Below the pieces are notes generated by a model, which had not been told where the DNA came from, ran no database searches, and saw only the letters and a list, made by a program, of their open reading frames with translations. Positions 16,311 through 25,554 of a stretch of 64,000 nt of DNA are shown here, piece by piece. The translations under genes and the position numbers were made by a program. This DNA is from Chloroflexota bacterium (lineage in GTDB: Bacteria > Chloroflexota > Anaerolineae > Anaerolineales > Villigracilaceae). The stretch lies in NCBI GenBank assembly GCA_019873655.1, contig JAIOAU010000011.1:1-64000 (forward strand), read 5' to 3'. Within the stretch, counting starts at the first letter, position 1. Every line of letters begins with the position of its first letter.

Positions 16311-17591
16311 TCAGCCGCTCCAGGGACGGATTCCAGCGCCGACCTCGTAGACGCGGCCGCGCTTGACGACCAGCCGGACCAGATTGCCGCCGAAACGATA
16401 GCCCAACTGACGGTAATCGGGGACGGAAAGGACGAGCAGATCGGCTTGCTTGCCCGCTTCCAGCGAACCGATTCGGTCGGCGCGGCGGATGGCATGGGCG
16501 GCGTTGATGGTCGCGGCGGCAATGGCCTGGGCGGGGGTCAGTTTCAGGGTCCGGCAGGCCAGGGCGATGACAAACTGCATCGACTCGTTCCAGGCCGTGC
16601 CGGGGTTGCAGTCGGTCGCCAGGGCCAGGATGCCGTCGGCCTCCAGGATGGCGCGGGCGGGGGTGTATTCGGTCTCGGCCAGGCCGAAGGGGGTGCAGGG
16701 GAGCGAAACGGCGACCGTCTCGGAAGCGCCCAGGGCGGCGATGTCGGCGGCGGAGGTCTTGACGAGGTGGTCGGCGGAGGCCGCCCCCAGCCGGACGGCC
16801 AGCGAGGCCCCGCCCAGGTTGTCGAACTCGTCGGCGTGAATCTTGAGCGGGAAGCCCAGATCGCGGGCGCGGGTCAGGATTTGCTCGCTCTGGGCCAGAT
16901 CGAACGCGCCGGTCTCGCAGAAGACGTCCACGAAAGGCAGGGGGCGAGCCGCGCCGGCGCGCTCGTCCCACCAGCGGCGGACAGCGGGGAGCATCTCGTT
17001 GCAGAGCAGGTCGGTGTAGGCCTGGGGGTTGTCTTTGAATTCGGGGGCGACGGCGTGAGCGCCCAGGAAGGTCGGCGCGATTTCGAGGGGGCCTTCGGCG
17101 TCCAGGCGCAGGAGGGCGTCGAGCAGTTTCAGTTCGGCGGCGGTCTCCAGGCCGTAGCCGGTCTTGGCTTCGGCGGTGGTGGTGCCGTGGGCGAACATGC
17201 GCAGGGCGCGCGCCCGCGTCTGGGCGAGCAGGTCTTCGAGGGCGGCGGCCCGGGTGGCGCGCACGGTGGAGAGAATGCCGCCGCCGGCGGCCAGGATGTC
17301 GAGGTACCTGGCGCCGGCCATTTTCATTTCGAACTCGGCGGCGCGGTCGCCGGCCCAGACGAGGTGGGTGTGCGGGTCGACGAAGCCGGGCAGGACGGCG
17401 CAGCCGGAAGCGTCCAGGCGCGGCTCATGCGGATAGGCCGCCAGCAGGTCGCGGCTGGGGCCGACGGCGGCGATCTCCTCGCCGCGGATGAGGACAGCGC
17501 CGTCCTCGATCAGGCCGAGGTCGCCCAGGCGGTCGCCGCGCTGCGGGCCGCCGGCCAGGGTCAGGACTTGGGAGGCGGAATGGATGAGCAT
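16311..17591 (-). CDS. hutI: imidazolonepropionase
   Basis: HutI hydrolyses imidazolone-5-propanoate to N-formimino-glutamate in histidine breakdown. The 426-residue protein has the amidohydrolase metal motif GFVDPHTHLVWAG, the long substrate loop FEMKMAG...YLDILAAGGGI, HADEFDNLGG, SADHLVKTS and ATDCNPGTAW, all typical of HutI. No other hut genes are in the window, so the pathway must be split or encoded elsewhere. Confidence 0.92.
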   Translation of the reverse strand: MLIHSASQVLTLAGGPQRGDRLGDLGLIEDGAVLIRGEEIAAVGPSRDLLAAYPHEPRLDASGCAVLPGFVDPHTHLVWAGDRAAEFEMKMAGARYLDILAAGGGILSTVRATRAAALEDLLAQTRARALRMFAHGTTTAEAKTGYGLETAAELKLLDALLRLDAEGPLEIAPTFLGAHAVAPEFKDNPQAYTDLLCNEMLPAVRRWWDERAGAARPLPFVDVFCETGAFDLAQSEQILTRARDLGFPLKIHADEFDNLGGASLAVRLGAASADHLVKTSAADIAALGASETVAVSLPCTPFGLAETEYTPARAILEADGILALATDCNPGTAWNESMQFVIALACRTLKLTPAQAIAAATINAAHAIRRADRIGSLEAGKQADLLVLSVPDYRQLGYRFGGNLVRLVVKRGRVYEVGAGIRPWSG

Positions 17592-17693
17592 GAGGGTATT
17601 TTAATCGAAATGATCGAAACTTTCGCTGCGGCTGGTCTTTGGCATCGAATGGCGCAAAATGTTTCCAGGATGAAAATGTGGTATTCTTGTAGT

Positions 17694-19004
17694 ATGTCTG
17701 CGTCCATCCCTCATACCACTCCTGTCCTTGCTGTGCCAGAGGCCAACCTGATTCCGGTCAGCGACCATTTGCAGCGCATGGCGGATATTCCGCCTTCGCG
17801 CATGTTTCTGATCAACAAATCGCTCAAGGTCTATCAGGAGCGCAATCCCGGCGCGCCGGTCTTCGATGCTTCGCAGGGGGACGGCGGCGCTTCGCTCTCG
17901 GGCGTGCCGCGCCCGATTCTGGAGCGCGCCGCCCAGATGCAGATCGAGCACGGCACGGCCTACGACATGCCCTATGGCACCGACGCGTACCGCCGGGCGG
18001 TCGTCGAACAGTACTGGAAACTGGACCCCGGCCTGGGGTACGGGCCTGGCAATATCCTCGGCGCGGCCGGCGGGCGGGACGCGCTCGTCAAGGCGTATCA
18101 GGCCATGTTGGCGCTCGGCTATGGCCGTCAGGGCGACTTGATCATGGTCTCGCGCGTCCCCTGGCTTTCGTATAACTGGGGGCCGTATGGCATCGGCGCT
18201 AACGTCCTCTGGGCGCCCGGAGACCCGGCCGAAGGCTGGGCCTACTCGGAGGATGCGATTCGGGAAAGCGTCCGCTTTGCGGCCAGCAAAGGGCGCAAAC
18301 TGGCCTGCCTGGTCATCACCAATCCCGACAATCCCACCGGCCTGACGCTCTCGCCCGAGAGACAGGCCGCGCTGGCGCGGGCGGCGCTGGAGGCGGGCGT
18401 GGCGTTTGTGCTGTTCGACTGGATGTATCACTACGTCACCGACGAACAGCCGATGGATTTGAACACCTTCCTGCCGCGCTTCACCCCCGAAGAGCGCCGG
18501 CGGCTGATTTTCATGGACGGAATCACCAAGTCGCTCGGCGCGTCGAACATCCGCAACTGTCATCTGGTCGCCGACGAGGCGGTCATCAAGTTCATGGCGG
18601 CCCGCGCCTCGCACACCGTTCTTCCCACTTTTTACGCGATGGCGGTGGCGATGGCGGCTTATGAGATGGGCTACGAGCAGGCCACGCGTCCGATCGTCGA
18701 GCCGACCAACGCCAGCCGCAAGGCGCTGCGCAGTCTGCTGGCCCAGAGCGGACTGCCGTACATCATCGGTCAGGGATACTATGCCTTCATCAACGTGGGC
18801 GAATTCATCCGCGCCCGAGGGTGGCAGGATGGCGAACCGCTGGGGCAGTATCTGGCCGAGAACTTCGGCGTGGCGGTCGTCCCCGGGGCGTTCTTCTCCC
18901 CCTTCGGCGGCGACTGGGTGCGGTTTTCGTATGCGACCCCGGTGGAAAAGACGGTCGGCGCTTTCGAGCGGTTGATGGAGGGGCTGCAATCTATGAAAGG
19001 ATGA
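17694..19004 (+). CDS. pyridoxal-phosphate aminotransferase, class I/II
   Basis: The 436-residue protein is a fold-type I aminotransferase. It has ITNPDNPTG, the YHYV/DW segment typical of the cofactor site, and the PLP lysine in DGITKSLGAS. The open frame runs far upstream, antisense to hutI, but the family-like sequence begins at MSASIPHTTP. A TATTCT hexamer (17682-17687) ends six bases before ATG 17694, consistent with a leaderless start there; ATG 17676 is a weaker alternative. The amino-group donor and acceptor are not evident. It is followed after 42 bases by an MFS gene and may form an operon with it. Confidence 0.88.
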   Translation: MSASIPHTTPVLAVPEANLIPVSDHLQRMADIPPSRMFLINKSLKVYQERNPGAPVFDASQGDGGASLSGVPRPILERAAQMQIEHGTAYDMPYGTDAYRRAVVEQYWKLDPGLGYGPGNILGAAGGRDALVKAYQAMLALGYGRQGDLIMVSRVPWLSYNWGPYGIGANVLWAPGDPAEGWAYSEDAIRESVRFAASKGRKLACLVITNPDNPTGLTLSPERQAALARAALEAGVAFVLFDWMYHYVTDEQPMDLNTFLPRFTPEERRRLIFMDGITKSLGASNIRNCHLVADEAVIKFMAARASHTVLPTFYAMAVAMAAYEMGYEQATRPIVEPTNASRKALRSLLAQSGLPYIIGQGYYAFINVGEFIRARGWQDGEPLGQYLAENFGVAVVPGAFFSPFGGDWVRFSYATPVEKTVGAFERLMEGLQSMKG

Positions 19005-19046
19005 TGAGGCGTCGCCGAATGCCGGTTCCGCCCGGATAGTTGTCCC

Positions 19047-20303
19047 ATGAAAATCCATCCTCCCGAGGGCATGCGCGCTTTTACGCTCATCTGGTTCGGC
19101 CAGGTCGTTTCGCTGGTAGGTTCGGCGATGACCTGGTTTGCGTTTACCCTTTGGGCCTGGCAAAAAACCGGCCAGCCGACTGCGCTCTCGACCATTAGTT
19201 TCTTCACCTTTCTTCCCACCGTCCTGTTTACGCCGGTCGCCGGGGCGTTGGTCGATCGCTGGAACCGTAAGCGGGTGATGATGCTCTCGGATTCCGCCGC
19301 CGCCCTGGGGACGCTGGCGGCGCTGATTCTCTATCTGGGCGGATGGCTGCAAATTTGGCACCTTTATCTGATTGGTGTTCTGGCCGGTTTCTTCATGGCT
19401 TTTCAGTATCCGGCCTATCAGGCCGCGGTGACGACCATGCTGCCCGAGCGGCACTACGCCCGCGCCCAAGGCATGCTCGGCCTGGCGACGGCGCTTTCCG
19501 GAATCCTCGCGCCGGTGCTGGCGGCGGCCCTGCTTGGCGTGATGGACATGGCCGGCATCATGTTCATCGACCTGGCGACGTTCGGCGTGGCGCTGGCCAC
19601 CTTGTTGGTGGTTTTTATCCCCCAGCCGGCGGTCAGCGCGGCGGGACGGGAGGGCCGCGGCAGCCTGGGGGGCGAGATTCTGTTCGGCTTTCGCTACATC
19701 TTCCGCCATCCCGGTTTGCGGGCCCTGACATCGATGTTCGCCTTTGCCTACTTTTTCATTGCGATTGCCGCCACGCTCCTGGCTCCGCTGGTGCTGAGCG
19801 GATCGGGGGAAAGCCGCGCCGCGCTGGCGACCGTCCAGTCGGTGGGCGCGGTGGGCGGGGTGGTCGGCGGCGGGCTGCTCAGTCTGTGGGGCGGATTCCG
19901 GCGGCGGGTGTACAACGTCCTGTGGGGCGGAATCGGCGCCTGCCTGCTCGGCATGCTGACCCTCGGGCTGGGCGGTTCGGTCCTCGTCTGGGCGGTCGGC
20001 AGTTTCTTTTTCTCGTTCTTCGAGCCGTTCGTCGAGGGCGGCAACATGGCGCTCTGGCAGGCGCGCGTCGAGGCCGATGTGCAGGGGCGCGTCTTCTCGG
20101 CCCGTCATCTGTTGGTGCAGATTCCTTATTCGCTGGGCGTGCTGGTTTCGGGTCCGCTGGCCGAATACGGGCTGGGAGGGCTGGCCGGCGGGGGCGCGGC
20201 GGGCATCCGCCTGGCGGTGCTGCTCGCGGCGGCAGGCGGGCTGGCTGCTTTCCTCGGCGGGGCGGCATTGCCCTCTATCCGCCGCGCAGAGGAGAAAACA
20301 TGA
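19047..20303 (+). CDS. MFS transporter
   Basis: A 418-residue polytopic membrane protein with about 12 predicted helices. The signature GALVDRWNRKRVMML between helices 2 and 3 marks the major facilitator superfamily, and the start FxLIWFGQVVSLVGSAMTWFA resembles the EntS-like MFS_3 drug/siderophore exporters. Its TGA overlaps the ATG of the methyltransferase gene (ATGA), indicating coupled translation. The substrate is unknown. Confidence 0.9.
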   Translation: MKIHPPEGMRAFTLIWFGQVVSLVGSAMTWFAFTLWAWQKTGQPTALSTISFFTFLPTVLFTPVAGALVDRWNRKRVMMLSDSAAALGTLAALILYLGGWLQIWHLYLIGVLAGFFMAFQYPAYQAAVTTMLPERHYARAQGMLGLATALSGILAPVLAAALLGVMDMAGIMFIDLATFGVALATLLVVFIPQPAVSAAGREGRGSLGGEILFGFRYIFRHPGLRALTSMFAFAYFFIAIAATLLAPLVLSGSGESRAALATVQSVGAVGGVVGGGLLSLWGGFRRRVYNVLWGGIGACLLGMLTLGLGGSVLVWAVGSFFFSFFEPFVEGGNMALWQARVEADVQGRVFSARHLLVQIPYSLGVLVSGPLAEYGLGGLAGGGAAGIRLAVLLAAAGGLAAFLGGAALPSIRRAEEKT

Positions 20304-21130
20304 TCTACTGGATCGTTGGCGTTGTGGTTTTCTTGGTCGCTCTCTATCTCTTCGTGGACCGCGAAATCTACTTTTACGAGGGGACGCATCTGGGGCCGCG
20401 CATTCAGGCCTGGCTCTACGACCGCTGGGCGAAGAAATACGACCAGGGCAAACAGGCCAGCCAGGCGCGCGACGCCGACATGCTCGCCCGGCCGCTGCTG
20501 ACAGCGTTGCAAGGCGCATCCCAGCCTCTCGTCCTCGACCTTGCCACCGGCACCGGCCGCCTGCCGCTGGCTCTGCTGCGCGAGCCGGACTTCGACGGCC
20601 ATATCCTTGCCCTCGACATTTCGCTCGGCATGCTCGAACAGGCGGCGGTCAAACTGGCCGATTACAAGACCGGCGTGACGCTCCTCCGTCAGTCCGGCTG
20701 GCCGCTGCCTTTTGCGGACGAGACGTTCGATGTGGTCTGTTGCCTGGAGGCGCTGGAAGTGATGCCCGAAATGGAGACTCCGCTGGCCGAATTGTTCCGC
20801 CTTCTGCGCCCGGGCGGGATTCTGCTGACCTCGCGCGGCACCGAGGCCTCCGGCCGGCGGGCGAAGGTCGTCCCCGCGCCGGATTTCGTCCGGTTGCTGG
20901 AAAGGAAAGGATTTGTCCAGGTTGAGATCATGCCCTGGTGGAAATTGTTCGACCGCGTCCTGGCCCGCAAGCCGGGGACTCTGCTGCCTGCCGGACTGCC
21001 CCGCCTCGAGCAGGCGCTGCTTTGCCCGGCCTGCCGCCAGCCCACCCTGGCCGACGCGGCCGACGCCCTCCGCTGCCATCGATGCAAACGGACGCTGCTG
21101 CGCACGCCGGAGGGAATCGTCCTGCTCTGA
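20300..21130 (+). CDS. membrane-anchored SAM methyltransferase with C-terminal zinc-ribbon-like tail
   Basis: The 276-residue protein begins with one hydrophobic helix (residues 2-22). A class I methyltransferase domain follows: motif I VLDLATGTGRLPLALL near 77-92, motif II region LALDIS, and PFADETFDVVCCLEALE. The end carries two Cys-x2-Cys pairs, CPAC and CRHC-like CHRC, about 20 residues apart, which could bind zinc. Start ATG 20300 overlaps the MFS stop. The domain resembles UbiE/MenG-type enzymes, but the membrane anchor and the C-terminal ribbon are unusual, so I do not assign a substrate. Confidence 0.82.
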   Translation: MIYWIVGVVVFLVALYLFVDREIYFYEGTHLGPRIQAWLYDRWAKKYDQGKQASQARDADMLARPLLTALQGASQPLVLDLATGTGRLPLALLREPDFDGHILALDISLGMLEQAAVKLADYKTGVTLLRQSGWPLPFADETFDVVCCLEALEVMPEMETPLAELFRLLRPGGILLTSRGTEASGRRAKVVPAPDFVRLLERKGFVQVEIMPWWKLFDRVLARKPGTLLPAGLPRLEQALLCPACRQPTLADAADALRCHRCKRTLLRTPEGIVLL

Positions 21131-21334
21131 TGTTGAGCGGATTCGAATTCGCCGTAAGTTGCTTCGAACAGAACACTTGCCACGCGGCGCAGGACATAGT
21201 AAACTTTAGACAGTGAACGCCAGCCTGCCGCTCCTCCCGATGGTGACAATGACCATGGTCATGCGCATGGCCATGTTCGGCCGCGTCCGGGCAGCGACGG
21301 CGGGAAGGCGTTAGCGGGTTGACGCAATTCCTCA

Positions 21335-21366
21335 CGGGCTGTCCGGCTGCGGGCGGCCCGTTTTGT
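21335..21366 (+). terminator. possible intrinsic terminator after the methyltransferase operon
   Basis: CGGGC at 21335-21339 pairs with GCCCG at 21356-21360 around a loop that can itself pair (CCG/CGG), followed by TTTTGTTG. The stem is short, so confidence is moderate. Confidence 0.45.
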
Positions 21367-21418
21367 TGTAGATGGCTGCGCCCGGCGTTGGTCGTCAGAT
21401 ATATTCAGAATAACGTTC

Positions 21419-21505
21419 ACTGCCGAGGCGCAAGCAAAATGAAGGCCGTCTCTTGGCGAATTTGGAATATTGCTTGGCGTTCTCCGCGCCTTGGCGGTTG
21501 TTACG
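21419..21505. repeat. dispersed palindromic CGCCAAGGCGC repeat, copy A
   Basis: The right arm TTGGCGTTCTCCGCGCCTTGGCGG is nearly identical to the right arm of copy C at 31332-31434 and similar to copy B at 27424-27531. The left arm (ACTGCCGAGGCGCAAG) is decayed. It lies just upstream of metG. Confidence 0.75.
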
Positions 21506-21538
21506 AATAGAGTCTATTCTCTGGAATGGAGTTTTCTT

Positions 21539-23338
21539 ATGCCTGAAGACATCCTCGTTGCCATTGCCTGGCCCTACGCCAACGCCGAGATTCACGTCGG
21601 CAACATCACCGGCTCCCACCTGCCCGGCGACATCGTCGCCCGTTATCACCGCCTGAAGGGCAACCGCGTCCTGATGGTCTCGGGCACCGATTCGCACGGC
21701 ACGCCGGTCACCCTCAAGGCCGACGCCCTCGGCAAGCCGGTCGAGGCGGTTTACCAGGAGTACCACGCCGGCTTCCTCGAATTGTTCCAGCAACTGGGCA
21801 TCACCTACGACCTGTTCACCACCACCCACACCGAGAATCACTTCAAGGTGGCGCAGTCGGTCTTCCTGGCGCTCAAGGAGAACGGCTTCCTCTTCACCCA
21901 GAAGTCCATGCAGTGGTACTCGCCGGCGGCCAGGCGTTTCCTGCCCGACCGGTACGTGGAGGGGAGGTGTTACATCTGCGGCGCGGACGGCGCCCGCTCG
22001 GATCAATGCGACGCCTGCGGCAACGTGCTCGAACCCGAGAAACTGATCAACCCGCGCGCCCGCACCGGCGACGGCGCCCTCAAACTGCGCGAGACCGAGC
22101 ATTACTACCTCGATCTGTCCAAACTGGAGCCGGAGGTCAAGGAATTCCTGCGTCAGCGCGCCGGCTGGATGCGCGAGACCGTCCTGGGCGAATCGCTCGG
22201 CAAGATCGAGGCCGAGGGCCTCAAACCGCGCCCCATCACGCGCGACCTGGACTGGGGCATCCCTGTGCCGGTCGAGGGCTGGGAGGGCAAGTGCCTGTAC
22301 GTCTGGTTCGAGGCGGTCATCGGCTACCTCTCCGCGCCCATCGAGTGGAGCCGCCTGAGCGGCCAGGATAAGGCCTGGCATGCCTGGTGGGTCAACCCGG
22401 CGGCGCGCCAGTTCTACTTCATCGGCAAGGACAACATCTTCTTCCACACCTCGCTCTGGCCGGCCGAACTGATGGGCGCCGGCGAACAGTTCATGAAAAT
22501 CTTTGCCGGCGAGAGCGGCCGTCTGACCGTCCCCTACGACGTGCCGGCCAATCAATTCATGAACCTCGAAGGCCAGAAAATCTCCGGTTCGCGCAACTGG
22601 GCCGTCTGGGGGCGCGACGCCCTGCGCCGCTACGACCCTGACGCCCTGCGCTACTACCTGACGGTCAACATGCCCGAACTGCGCGACACCGACTGGGACT
22701 GGGCCGACTTCGTCGCCCGTAACAACAACGAACTGGTCGCCGCCTGGGGCAACCTGGCCAATCGCGTCCTGTCTTTCTGCTACAAACATTGGGAGGGACA
22801 CGTCCCGACCGTCGCGCTCGAAACGCTCCATCCTGTCGACCGCGAACTGCTGGCCGTCATCGAGTCCGGCTTCGAGACGGTCGGCCGCGAACTGGAAGCC
22901 GTTCACCTGCGGGCGGCCCTCCAAGAGGCGATGCGCCTGGCCAGCGAAGTCAACAAATACCTGGACGCCGCGGCCCCCTGGTTCCAGATCAAGACCGACA
23001 AGGACGAGGCGGCCAAGAGCATCTACACCGCCCTGCGCGCCATCGACTCTCTCAAGATCATGCTGGCGCCCTTCCTGCCGTTCACCTGTCAGCGCCTGCA
23101 CGAATTCTTCGGCTACGAAAAACCGCTCTTCGGCGAGCAATACACCGAGACGGTCCGCGACGCCCTGGGCGAACACACCGTCTTGCGCTACCGCGGCGTG
23201 GAGGGAATGCAGTGGAAACCGAGCGAACTGCCACCCGGCGCAAAGTTGAACCCGCCCGCGCCGCTCTACAAAAAACTGGATGAAAGCATCATCGCCGAAG
23301 AACGGGCGCGGCTGGGGAAAGAGCCGGAAACGAATTGA
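21539..23338 (+). CDS. metG: methionyl-tRNA synthetase
   Basis: MetG charges tRNA-Met. The 599-residue class I synthetase has the HIGH-like motif IHVGNITGSHLPGD, the GTDSHGTPV segment, a zinc knuckle with two Cys pairs (CYICGADGARSDQCDACG), and a KMSKS-equivalent reading KISGS in GQKISGSRNW. The anticodon-binding helical domain fills the C-terminal third; there is no tRNA-binding beta-barrel appendix. I start it at ATG 21539, preceded by GGAATGGAG. The frame stays open to 21470 only because it reads through the dispersed repeat. Confidence 0.95.
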   Translation: MPEDILVAIAWPYANAEIHVGNITGSHLPGDIVARYHRLKGNRVLMVSGTDSHGTPVTLKADALGKPVEAVYQEYHAGFLELFQQLGITYDLFTTTHTENHFKVAQSVFLALKENGFLFTQKSMQWYSPAARRFLPDRYVEGRCYICGADGARSDQCDACGNVLEPEKLINPRARTGDGALKLRETEHYYLDLSKLEPEVKEFLRQRAGWMRETVLGESLGKIEAEGLKPRPITRDLDWGIPVPVEGWEGKCLYVWFEAVIGYLSAPIEWSRLSGQDKAWHAWWVNPAARQFYFIGKDNIFFHTSLWPAELMGAGEQFMKIFAGESGRLTVPYDVPANQFMNLEGQKISGSRNWAVWGRDALRRYDPDALRYYLTVNMPELRDTDWDWADFVARNNNELVAAWGNLANRVLSFCYKHWEGHVPTVALETLHPVDRELLAVIESGFETVGRELEAVHLRAALQEAMRLASEVNKYLDAAAPWFQIKTDKDEAAKSIYTALRAIDSLKIMLAPFLPFTCQRLHEFFGYEKPLFGEQYTETVRDALGEHTVLRYRGVEGMQWKPSELPPGAKLNPPAPLYKKLDESIIAEERARLGKEPETN

Positions 23339-23445
23339 GCGGCCGCGCCGCAAAAAACGCTCAAAAACCCTTCTCCAGTAGGGTGTATTTGACCTTTCGA
23401 ACCGGTATGATAGAAACGGTAACCGGATAGCATCTCTGGGTGACC

Positions 23446-24150
23446 ATGGAACTGATCCTCGTCATTGATCATGAGTTCCCCACCCAACGCCTGGTGCGCG
23501 ACCATCTCGAACAGGCGGACTACCGCGTCCTGACGGCTTCCGACGCCGAGACCGGGATGCGGATGTTGCGCCGCGAATCCCCCGATCTGGTCGTCCTCGA
23601 CGCCAGCCTGCCTCAGCAAAGCGGCCTCGAACTGGCCCGCGCCATCCGCCTCGACCAGGAACTGGCCTCCCTGCCCATCCTCTTGCTCGCCCCCCAGGCC
23701 AGCGACCATCTGCGCAACGGCAGCCTGGAACTGGGCATCGATTATTACGTCACCCGGCCGTTCAATCCGCGCGAACTGGTGCAGCGCGTCAAAACCCTCC
23801 TGCGCCTCTCGAAGAACGGCAAACCTGCCCCCACCCGCATCGTCCGCGGCGACCTGACCCTCGACCTGTGCGGCCGCCGCCTGCTGGTGCGCGATGAGCC
23901 GGTCGAACTGACCCCGGCGGAATTCTCCCTCTTATCGGCCTTCATGGAAAAACCCGGCCACATCTTCACCCGCCAGGAACTGCTCCAGGCGGCGTTGGGG
24001 CATGCCAGCGAAAGCGCCAGCCGGACGCTCGACACCCACATCCGCAATCTGCGTCACAAAATCGAAGACAATCCCTATCAGCCGGTGTACATTCAAACTG
24101 TCCACCGCGTGGGGTACCGCTTTGGCTGGTTGGGCGGCGAAGTGACCTGA
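23446..24150 (+). CDS. winged-helix response regulator with degenerate receiver
   Basis: The protein (234 residues from ATG 23446; GTG 23440 is also possible) has an N-terminal receiver and an OmpR/PhoB-type winged helix near 130-225 (ELTPAEFSLLSAFMEKPG; RTLDTHIRNLRHKIE; VHRVGYRF). The phospho-acceptor D52 is kept (VLDASLPQQSG). The acidic pair is altered to D8-H9, the switch Thr/Ser is Ala (LLLAPQ), and the invariant lysine is Arg (TRPFNPRE). It may thus be regulated without phosphorylation. No kinase is adjacent. A hairpin follows the gene. Confidence 0.88.
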   Translation: MELILVIDHEFPTQRLVRDHLEQADYRVLTASDAETGMRMLRRESPDLVVLDASLPQQSGLELARAIRLDQELASLPILLLAPQASDHLRNGSLELGIDYYVTRPFNPRELVQRVKTLLRLSKNGKPAPTRIVRGDLTLDLCGRRLLVRDEPVELTPAEFSLLSAFMEKPGHIFTRQELLQAALGHASESASRTLDTHIRNLRHKIEDNPYQPVYIQTVHRVGYRFGWLGGEVT

Positions 24151-24185
24151 AGCAGACCCGCCTTTGCCAGCGCCAGGGTTTGATA

Positions 24186-24216
24186 AGAACCCGTTTCCTT
24201 CGAGGAAACGGGTTCT
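24186..24216. terminator. strong hairpin between convergent genes
   Basis: AGAACCCGTTTCCT and AGGAAACGGGTTCT form a perfect 14-bp stem around a TCG loop. It lacks a long U-run on either side, so it may work as a bidirectional terminator or RNA end-protection element. Confidence 0.65.
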
Positions 24217-24223
24217 CCGCTAC

Positions 24224-25471
24224 TCAACCCTCTGCGGCCGGGGAGATTGCTCGCCGGTCGGGCTTGAGGAACAGCAGGAAACCGGCCAGCCGCAGACCGG
24301 CGCTGACCAACAGCGCCCCGTCCAGGCCAATCAAATCGGCCAGCGCGGTGCCGAGCAAGGGAGCGACGATGGTCGAGAGATATTGCAGCGATTGCGCCAG
24401 CGAAACGAACAAGGCGCTGTACTCCGGTGGCACCGTCTTCATGAGTTCATCGAAGAAAACAAGGTCCAGGCCGGCCTGGAAGAGCCCGGCGACGGCGGCG
24501 AAGACCAGGATGGCGTTCACTTGCGGAAAGAGAGCCGTCAGGGCGGGGTAGAACGTCATCCCCAGCGTGGTCGCCAGCAGGACGAAGCGCCCTCCGCGCT
24601 GCTTCGAGAGGCGCGGCCAGAGAAAATAGCCCACCAGCATCACCAGCGTGAAGACCATGTTGATGCTGCCGATTTGCGAGTCGCTGGCCCCTACCTGCCG
24701 CACGAAAAAGAGCGGCATGATCGGCGCGCTCAGCGCCAGTGCCGAGAGATAGACAAAACGCTTGGTCGAGAACGAGACGAAGGCTGGCGCGGCCCGGATG
24801 AGGTCCAGGCTGTTGCGCAGTCGTTGGCGCGGCGAGCCGCCGGCGGGGAGCGGGGCGGGCGTCTGCTCGGGCAGGCAGATGCGGTTGGAGAAATAGAAAC
24901 TGATCAGCCCGCCGAGCGAAAGCCCCAGAAACATGAGCGCATAATTGAGCGGAAAGGCAATCCGGTCGATGACGCGCGTCACCAGGAAAGTCCCCACCAC
25001 GCCGGTCAGACCGAAGACCGCCCATCGCCGCGAGAGGAGCAGATAACGGCCCTCCGGCCCGGCGACGGCGTTCATCACCACGCTGAAGGCGACGGCCAGG
25101 GCCGTCATCGGCAGGGTGGCCAGCGCCCAGATGATCAGCGTCGAGAAAATGAGATGTTCCTGCGGCAGGAAGAGGGTCAGCAGGCCGGTCAGGGCGTAAC
25201 AGGCGATCACCGCCAGGCGCGACAGACTGTACCACGGCACGATCCTGCGGCGGCTTTGCAGAAAGCGCCCCACCGCCAGCGCCAGAATCAAGCCGGTGAC
25301 GCCCGGCATCGAAGTCAACAGCCCGACCTGTACGTTGCTCGCTCCCAGGCGGGTCAGGAAGACGGGCAAAAAGGGGGCGGCGACGTTCGAGATGCTGACG
25401 CCGACGGCGTCGATGAGAACGTAGCGGAAATTGCGCTTCTGCGTGGCGGGGTCGGTTTCGGCAGGGATCAT
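24224..25471 (-). CDS. MFS transporter
   Basis: A polytopic membrane protein of about 415 residues with two six-helix halves and a central loop near residues 190-215. It has the MFS-like LPVFLTRLGASNVQVGLLTSMPGVTGLILALAVGRFLQSRRR pattern (a glycine-rich second helix with a basic turn). I prefer start ATG 25471 (MIPAETDPATQKRNFRY); the frame stays open to 25516 through another Met. The subfamily looks like uncharacterised bacterial MFS exporters. The substrate is unknown. Confidence 0.85.
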   Translation of the reverse strand: MIPAETDPATQKRNFRYVLIDAVGVSISNVAAPFLPVFLTRLGASNVQVGLLTSMPGVTGLILALAVGRFLQSRRRIVPWYSLSRLAVIACYALTGLLTLFLPQEHLIFSTLIIWALATLPMTALAVAFSVVMNAVAGPEGRYLLLSRRWAVFGLTGVVGTFLVTRVIDRIAFPLNYALMFLGLSLGGLISFYFSNRICLPEQTPAPLPAGGSPRQRLRNSLDLIRAAPAFVSFSTKRFVYLSALALSAPIMPLFFVRQVGASDSQIGSINMVFTLVMLVGYFLWPRLSKQRGGRFVLLATTLGMTFYPALTALFPQVNAILVFAAVAGLFQAGLDLVFFDELMKTVPPEYSALFVSLAQSLQYLSTIVAPLLGTALADLIGLDGALLVSAGLRLAGFLLFLKPDRRAISPAAEG

Positions 25472-25554
25472 GGCGGCAAAGAGGGCAAGGGCGATTATAA
25501 TCCTCCCCGGGAACAAAACCGTTCGCCAGTCGTCTTTGTTTCGAGGAGGAAACC

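Larger units (their letters stand above)
21131..21538. other. 408-bp intergenic region before metG
   Basis: No gene is supported here. It holds a possible terminator hairpin (21335-21360, stem CGGGC/GCCCG with an inner CCG/CGG pairing, followed by TTTTG), a degenerate copy of the dispersed GCGCCTTGGCGG repeat (21419-21505), and a GGAATGGAG ribosome site ahead of metG. I looked for a T-box leader and did not find its conserved box. Confidence 0.6.

Noticed and set aside
16299-17693. 465-residue N-terminal extension of the aminotransferase
   Set aside because: It is antisense to hutI, and a -10-like box lies directly before ATG 17694.
17601-20519. 972-codon minus-strand frame opposite the aminotransferase and MFS genes
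   Set aside because: Shadow of two well-supported plus-strand genes; no ribosome site or domain.
21131-21538. T-box or SAM riboswitch upstream of metG
   Set aside because: The T-box consensus and a specifier-containing stem were not found; the region is explained by a terminator-like hairpin and a dispersed repeat.
21470-21538. N-terminal extension of metG
   Set aside because: The extra 23 residues are encoded by the dispersed repeat, and similar sequence precedes uvrC in an equivalent false extension.
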